Source: Zea mays
Taxonomy: Eukaryota > Streptophyta > Magnoliopsida > Poales > Poaceae
Assembly (NCBI RefSeq): GCF_902167145.1
Contig: NC_050105.1
Location: 120,111,898 to 120,175,897 of the forward strand
DNA length: 64,000 nucleotides
Reading direction: 5' to 3'
In this document: piece by piece, positions 57,845-64,000 of the stretch
Numbering within the stretch: the first letter of the stretch is position 1
Layout of the letters: each line of letters begins with the position of its first letter
Notes under the pieces: generated by a model
Told to the model about the DNA's origin: nothing
Seen by the model: the letters and a program-made list of their open reading frames with translations, nothing else
Database searches by the model: none
Position numbers and translations under genes: made by a program

Positions 57845-60800
57845 CTAGTGTGATGTCGTCGACAAAATCTTGCTGGTGAGGAGTGCAAGCAGGGCTACCG
57901 TCACAGCGAAGCTCGCGGCCAAACCGCACCACAGAACCGTGTCGATATCTACCCCACGCCTAGTCACTACTTCCACCCGCTGTTCCTTCCCTGCTGAATG
58001 CGCCGCAGTACTGTCGCTTCCTTTCGTGGTTCCATCTACGCTTCTCCTCACGAGCGTAGGCTGGAGTGCCTCCTGGCGAGTTGTAACAACGTCACCACCA
58101 CAGGTCTGCGGGGCACGAAGTGCATCTCCACATCGGTCTGGGCCACACGGTTGCGCCTCATTGGAGCACGCGCAGGCGCCACAGGAGTCGGTGGCACAGC
58201 AACCAGCTTCCTCCACCTGATTCTGTACGTGTTCCTCCTGCAGTTCGGCACTAGTTTGTATTGGTGCTTCTATGACTGCAACAGATCCTTCTACCACTAC
58301 ACCGAAGACGGACCATCGTCCGACAGACGTGATCTTCGCGTCCGCGGACGTTCCCAACATGCTATCAGGAGCAGTTACCAGCACCTGGATGTATCCCTTG
58401 GTATGTCCGACCTGTGCAGGAAAAAAGATCGTTTCAGGGTAAGCTTTTGCACCGGCACGAACATAGTCAGCAATTAATGGCAAGAAAGAATTGGTATGCA
58501 CTTGCCAGGTGAACACCATCAGACGCAATCTCGGTGATCCAGATCTTCTCTACTTTGCCTTCCATTCCTTGGTATGGCGAAAACGATTCGAAGACTGAAG
58601 TCAATTCACGGCTCCGCTTCTTCACTTCGTTGCTTGGTACTTTCTTCATCCTAGCAGCAGGCGTCCCTACAAAGATCACGTTGTAGATGTATGTGTACGA
58701 AAAGGATATCGACAACCACGACTTGTAGTTTTACAGAACATTGCGGCTTGGGGAAGAACAATTTACCTGGTCTGGGGTAGAACTGCGAAATGTGGACTTG
58801 AGGGAATTGATATTCCTTTACGAGGTTAACAGTCTCAGAGAAATCTTCGTCGGTCTCACCTGAAAATGGGATGTCGGTTCAGTGCAAACTATTAGCAGCA
58901 ACATCTTTTGTGGCATTCAATTAATCAAATATTATTCAGATGTACTCATAAAAAAATAACTCAGAGCGAATCGCTAAACTGAGAACTTGCTTGGCATACC
59001 AGGAAAGCCACAGATAATATCTGTAGCAATTTGCATTCCAGGGACAAGCTCACACAGAGTGTCGACTACCTTTCTGAACTCGCCAACAGTATATTCACGA
59101 TTCATTGCCTTATATGTGCAATCATAGACTGAGTTAGATCGAGGTGAAGGCACAGGATATAAGTTAGAGACAAAGATTATTCATGTTGTGCGTTTGCTGC
59201 TAAAAAGCTTATGAGAACAAGAGTTCGAGTTAAACTATACCTTTAAAACAGAATCGCTTCCAGATTGCACAGGGACATGGAGGAAAGAGTAAACACAGGG
59301 ATGACACAAAACGGCAGCTATCTCCTTCAAATGCTCTAGTATGAAAGGAGGATTTGTCATGCCTATGCGGAGCATTGTGCTTTGGTCAACAGGAAGCTCC
59401 GCAACGATCGCATTTAACAAATTTGGAAGATTTGTACCGATATCCCGTCCTGAAAATTTTGCAAGCCAGAAGTAGGAAATTACCATGTAGTTACCATGCA
59501 TCTATCATTAGAAGACCCAGAAAGAACTGGACATTGAGATTACCATAAGCACCAGTATCTTCGCTGCTCAACCAGATCTCCCGGACACCTTCGGAGACGA
59601 CAGTTTTCACACGATCCACCTGCAATAAATTGAAGATCGAATGATTTACTTGGAGTTTGAAGCAGCAGCAGCATTGCTCGACAATAGACACATTCTGAAT
59701 ATACTTACCAAGCTGTCAATAGTATAGCTTCCCAAATGGCCACGAGCATGCTTTGTCTTACAGTATGTGCAGGCGCCTAAACATCCCACATTAATAGGAA
59801 GAATCTCAATAAACTTGTTCTTTCTTACCTGTAAGTCCAGTTTTACAGAGTCAGAAATAAGGTTACAGGATCTGATAACTGCACTAGCACACAAAGTTGC
59901 TTAATAAACAAGAAAATTGTACACACATGTGCTCATAATACTGGAAAGACACAAGTATTTTGCTTTAAAAAAATACAGAGAGGTACGACTTATACCTTAG
60001 GTAAATCAAGTGACGGCAATGTTTTCCGACTCAACAAGCGAACCTCGTGTCCCTTTAAAGTTTCCTCAACCACTTCAACAACCCGGTCTATCTGTTGAAC
60101 TCCAATTATACTAATACCTTCAAGCTCCTTGAGGCCCTGGCTTCCTTGGGGTACACATCCAGCCACTACAAGTGGCTTGTTCGCATTCTTGCATTTAGAT
60201 ATGAGGGTTGTCATTGCAGATTGACTTGGATTTTTCACTGTGCATCTGGAATAGAACAAGTCAATGTTAAGCTACATCCACATATTAATCTTTCTTTCTC
60301 TGAGTTGGGTTTTGCCATAAAATTATCCCTTGTCTCTAAATATCACTGCCCTAGCCATCGTAAATGGAAAATTGGAAATCGACTATGGTATAGCTTCTTG
60401 TGGTTCCGGCTCCCTCAGCAACAGCACTGTAGCCGCACTATTTACACTAAAGGTTTTTCTCTCTCCTCACGAAATAAACTGGGAACCCGAAGAAGCCATG
60501 TTTTGTGACTCCTATGGTACTGTAGCACAGAGCCGGAGCCACAGGAAGCCCCGCCAAACATGGCAGATTATCTCCAGCAGCTTAATCATGCTCATCTCCT
60601 ATTTCAAACTCTACTCTATAAACAGTGTAGTCTACAGTGTAAACCAGTGCGCACGCACGATCTGCTAGCCATAGCCTACGTACCTAGCCACTTAGACAGT
60701 ACAGTCCACTGAATGGTGAAGTACAAGAAAATAGATGATATTCAGTGCTGTGAATCCAAGCCATAACAGTTTGAGATTCCTGGTCAAGTTAAATTGATTT

Positions 60801-61449
60801 ACTGTTATACCTCTAGCCTTCTATGAGCAATCAGCAAACAAAGAAATGGACCATACGTGTTAATTAGCCACAAATCGGCTCCTTCAGGATCTTCAGTGAT
60901 CGCATATCCAAATGCAGAGAGCTGACCTGACATGTATTCACTGTCACTCTGCGGAGCAGGAAAAGGAAGATATGTTACAATATGTCAAATCACATAGCAC
61001 ACCAAAACCATTGGCCTCTCAGCATTTGTCCTAGACGCTCGATAAGACACCAACACAGAAACTATGCTGTCTTTCATACCAGCACAATGACTATTTCGGA
61101 AGCTCGTATAAAAAAGTATACGCTGAAACTAAACTAGTGAGGAGGGAAGCTTGCCTGGTTATGTGAGCACCCGAATGTCTTGACGTAAATCGTCTGCAAC
61201 ACAGAACGCACGAGAGGCGGCGCAAACATCAGATCACACTAGCAGATGGAGCATCTCTAAGAATCCCGCTAGCGACGGCGTTACCTGCGTGCCGGGGATC
61301 CCGGCCTCGGGCTGAGGCGGCGCCTGTGCGACCCTGGACGACCGGCGCTTGGGCTTCACCGCGACGGCGGCTAGCGGGAGGCGGAGCCCCGGAGGCGCTC
61401 CGCCGCCAGAAAGGCCGGCCGCGCCCAGCACGTCCTCGATGTCCTCCAT
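57845..61449 (-). CDS. CDKAL1-type threonylcarbamoyladenosine tRNA methylthiotransferase, 11 exons
   Basis: Exons on the minus strand: 61449-61285, 61193-61155, 60948-60857, 60245-59996, 59828-59709, 59619-59544, 59449-59241, 59109-1 (59108)-59000, 58859-58767, 58666-58506, 58411-57845. They join in one frame of 626 codons plus stop. The enzyme family adds a methylthio group to t6A37 of tRNA, mainly tRNA-Lys(UUU). The N-terminal UPF0004 domain has its three cluster cysteines at about 64 (FGCSHNQ), 100 (NTC) and 129 (AGC). The radical-SAM motif CLGACTYC is at 198-205. [26 protein letters not shown] and [14 protein letters not shown] follow, then a TRAM domain (about 420-485). The tail is Cys-rich ([12 protein letters not shown]) with a hydrophobic helix at about 597-617, consistent with tail anchoring in the ER as in animal CDKAL1. 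Introns 2 and 10 use GC donors; the rest are GT-AG. Confidence 0.93.
60392..60550. mobile_element. MITE-like inverted-repeat element in intron 3 of the CDKAL1-type gene
   Basis: AGCTTCTTGTGGTTCCGGCTC at the left edge and, inverted, GGCTTCCTGTGGCTCCGGCTC at the right edge form about 20-bp imperfect terminal repeats. Internal ACAGCACTGTAG and GTACTGTAGCAC extend the pairing. No target duplication was identified, so the class is open. Confidence 0.5.
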
Positions 61450-62055
61450 CTCGGCTGCGGCGGTGGCGGGGAGCCGAGCGGTGCGCTGGGCCGAGTAGGG
61501 TTTTCGGACACCGTTCCCCGCGAACAGCCGCAGCACGACTGCGCGAGGCCGGGAAGTAACTGGGCCTCTGAGCCGAATGGTGGACCTTTTCTGTTTATCA
61601 TCGGGCCGAGCAACCCGGGCTGATGAAACCGGCCTATATTGCTAAAAAAGCCAACACGCGCGTGGTCTCGGGCCGGTTTTCCCTGGGCTGCCCGTGCGGT
61701 GACCATACCACGCAGCCGCTTTTCAACAGCGCGATCCCGAGAGGTCCCCGCCGGCAACCGCTTTTCAACAGCCGACCGCGAGAGGTTCCCAAGCGCGAGA
61801 ACCGAAACCATACCAGGCGCCGCCGCGTGCTCGCACGCGTGTCGTTCCTGTGCTCGTGGACATGCTATACGTGCCCCATCGCACGCCTCGCCGTTGTTCC
61901 ACGTGTAAAAAGCACACACCACGGCTACACCTTCGGTAGCTTCTACAACTATCGGCGGCCGCGAATTTAAGCTGCTTGCCACGGCGGAGCAAGCTACAGC
62001 GAAGAGAGTGCTCGCAATTCGCAACCGCAAGATAGCTCACTTCTTGTTACAGCTG
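61450..62055. promoter_or_regulatory. Shared upstream region of the divergent CDKAL1-type and LEA-type genes
   Basis: 606 bp separate the two start codons. CCACGTGT at 61899-61906 is a G-box/ABA-response-type element, fitting the LEA-type gene. A direct repeat CCGCTTTTCAACAGC lies at 61716-61730 and 61758-61772. The half near 61450 is GC-rich and probably serves the CDKAL1-type gene. Confidence 0.55.
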
Positions 62056-63876
62056 ATGCCTGCTCACCAAATGCGACACCGACACGCCGCCGCCATGATG
62101 AACGTCGTGGCCATCGGGCTCATCCTCTCCACGCTGGCAGCCGCGGGGGTCTGGTCCCCAGCGCCGCAGCCGACCGCGGCCCCACATCATGGCGACCGCA
62201 TCGTCCGGGAGGGCCGACGCGTGGTAATCGTGGAGTACGAGCGCGAGCTCCCGCTGTCGACCGATGGCGGCGGCAGCGTCAAGGTCAAGGAGACGCGCGT
62301 CCTGCCCCCGGACGCACTGGACGGCGTCGAGGGCGACGGCGGAACCTTTGATGAGGCCAGGGGCGTGGTCTCAGACGCGGCCGGCAAGGTGGCCGGTGCG
62401 GCAGAGGAAGGCAAGGAGAGATTGTCCGACGCCAAGGAGAGCGCCAAGGGCGGTGTCCTCGGTACCGTCAAGCGGTGCAAGGATAGACTCTGCGGCGCCG
62501 GCAGGAAAGTGGAAGAGGGAGCCAAGGACGCGGTGTCCCGCGTCGAACACGGCGCGGAGGACGCGGCGAGGGGCGCCATGGAGGCGGTCTCGGATGCCAA
62601 GGACAGCGCCGAGAACACGGCGTTCGACGCCGTGCAGAAGGGTAAGGAGACGATGAAAAGCGCCAAGGACAAGGCGTCGGACGCCGAGCAGCGAGGGAAG
62701 GATGCCGTAAGGAGCGCGAAGGACAAGGCGTCCGACGCTGCGCATCAGGGGAAGGAGACAGTGAAGAGCGCCAAGGACAAGGTCTGCGAAACTGCCAGCA
62801 AAGCGAAGGAGAGGGCGTCAGGCATCCAGCACGGAGCAGCCGAAGCGGCGAAGGCTGCAAAGGAGAGGGTGTCTGCGGCAGCCAAGAGCGCCAAGGACAC
62901 CGTCCAGAGCGCCAGGGACAGCGTCTCCGACATCGCCCAGAGAGCCGAGGAGTGCGCGGAGGACACCGCCGAGCGCGCGGCGGACAGGGCCGCGGAGGCC
63001 GAGGAGGAAGCGAAGGCGAGAGCGGCCGAGGTGGGCAAGAACCTGACCGACATCGCGCGGCGGGCGCGCGGCGTGGCGTCCGACGCGGCCGCGTACCTCC
63101 TGGGCGCGCCCCGGGAGGCCGCGCGCACCGCGACGGCCGTGATGCACCTCCTCGGCTTCGCCACCGCCTACGGCGCCTGCGTGTGGGTGACGTTCGTGTC
63201 CAGCCACGTCCTGGCCGCGGCGCTGCCGCGGCAGCAGCTCGGCGTGGTGCAGAGCAAGCTGTTCCCGGTGTACTTCCGCGCCCTGGCGTACGGCGTCGGG
63301 CTGGCGCTCGCCGCGCACCTGCTGGGGCGCGAGCGCGGGTCCCTGGCGTCGCGCGCGCAGAGCCTCAACCTGCTCGCCGCGCTCGGCCTGGTCCTCGCCA
63401 ACATGCTGCTGCTCGAGCCGAAAGCCACCAGAGTAAGTTGAGCTCGCCTGCTTCTGTCGCGTGCGTATGTTCTGTCGCAATTCTCACAGGGTATCTCTAA
63501 TGTGCACTTGCAGGTGATGTTTGAGAGGATGAAAGTGGAGAAGGAAGAAGGCCGGGGACGTGACATGGCGGACATCGTCGACCCGCCCGTGGTCACCGTG
63601 GCCACGCCGACCGCTGGCACCACCACCGTCCCGACGGCGGCGGCCGCAGCACGCACAGCTCCCGGGGACGGCGCGGGGACGGGGATTGGCAAGCAATCGA
63701 AGCCGGCGACGGCAACAGCCGACGCGGAGATGTCGAAGAGCCGGGCGGTGAGGCTGAGCAGGCGGCTGAAGCAGCTCAACGGCTACTCGTCCCTGTGCAA
63801 CGTGCTCTGTCTCATGTCCCTCACCTGGCACCTCGTGCACCTCGCGCGCCGCCTGCACGCGGGCACCGCCTGCTAG
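62056..63876 (+). CDS. LEA-repeat protein with TMEM205-like (DUF4149) domain, 2 exons
   Basis: Exons 62056-63432 and 63514-63876, intron 81 bp (GTAAGT...TTGCAG, phase 0), 579 codons plus stop. The start used is the first in-frame ATG (MPAHQMRHRH); ATGs at 62071 and 62095 are alternatives. A hydrophobic N-terminal stretch (VVAIGLILSTLAAAGVW) looks like a signal peptide. Residues about 80-345 are Ala/Lys/Glu/Asp-rich 11-mer repeats such as SAKDKASDAAHQGKE, typical of group-3 LEA proteins that protect cells on drying. From about residue 363 a multi-span membrane domain (LGFATAYGACVWV, SKLFPVYFRALAYG) of TMEM205/DUF4149 type follows, split by the intron and ending in a hydrophobic helix (LCNVLCLMSLTWHLVHLAR). 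Arabidopsis has LEA/DUF4149 proteins of this kind. The upstream ABRE-like CCACGTGT suggests ABA control (inference). Confidence 0.9.
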
Positions 63877-64000
63877 GTTGATGATATGGGTGGCTTCGTG
63901 GTCTCTTGTAGGAGTTTACTAGTTTCTGATGTAGATGTGTCACGACTCACGTTGGCGACTTCCCCGTAGTTTAGGCTTCAGTTTGTGTTCGGCTGGTTTC
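63877..64000 (+). other. 3' flank of the LEA-type gene
   Basis: Likely 3' untranslated region; no polyadenylation signal is certain before the window ends. Confidence 0.5.

Noticed and set aside
60095..60508. Plus-strand open frames within the CDKAL1-type gene
   Set aside because: They overlap conserved minus-strand exon 4 and intron 3 and show no family features.
62818..63480. Long minus-strand and other-frame open frames across the LEA-type gene
   Set aside because: High GC content suppresses stops; the plus-strand frame has the domains, the intron and the codon structure.

Overview
This window is plant nuclear DNA, most likely maize (Zea mays) or a very close relative. The evidence is nested LTR retrotransposons of maize type: Sirevirus-lineage Copia elements of Opie type, whose LTRs are packed with CACCGGACTGTCCGGTG palindromes, and a Huck-like Gypsy element. 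Three grass-type intron-containing genes and Tourist-like MITEs support this. The assignment comes from recognition of these families; I ran no search.

Layout, 1-46.3 kb: a nested transposon block. The oldest layer seen is a hAT DNA transposon with a minus-strand BED-finger transposase. It is pierced twice by Opie-type Copia elements: A (1-7149, continuing left of the window) and B (5' LTR 8402-9480, 3' LTR 44957-46271, both flanked by GCGTG). Between the LTRs of B lies a minus-strand Copia element C of another Sirevirus-like family (about 9.5-39.6 kb). A minus-strand Huck-like Gypsy element D (12011-34523, target duplication GTGAT) interrupts the pol gene of C. A full Opie-type Copia element E (22965-32437, target duplication CCCCG) interrupts the gag region of D. 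The order of insertion is therefore hAT, then A and B (B before or together with the rearrangement that brought in C), C, D, E. None of these copies has both an intact gag and an intact pol.

Layout, 46.3-64 kb: the genic part. A 12-exon minus-strand gene (47989-51327) encodes a PSK-SIMULATOR-like DUF3475/DUF668 protein. Next comes an AT-rich spacer holding a 1.75-kb non-coding hAT-like element with an 8-bp target duplication and internal tandem repeats of about 340 bp, plus two Tourist-like MITEs in the wider region. A plus-strand initiator tRNA-Met gene lies at 57408-57479. An 11-exon minus-strand gene (57845-61449) encodes a CDKAL1-type tRNA methylthiotransferase with two GC-AG introns. A divergent two-exon plus-strand gene (62056-63876) encodes an LEA-repeat protein with a TMEM205-like membrane domain. 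All three gene models were built by hand from splice signals and keep one open frame end to end.

Observations most worth checking: a TTTTGTAG|GT motif at the gag/pol boundary of four Copia copies from two families, placed exactly where the pol frame opens; the same 51-bp target flank after two LTRs 37 kb apart; a TATA box in the loop of an 11-bp perfect hairpin in the LTR promoters; and an initiator tRNA gene whose acceptor stem carries a paired change relative to the Copia primer-binding sites.
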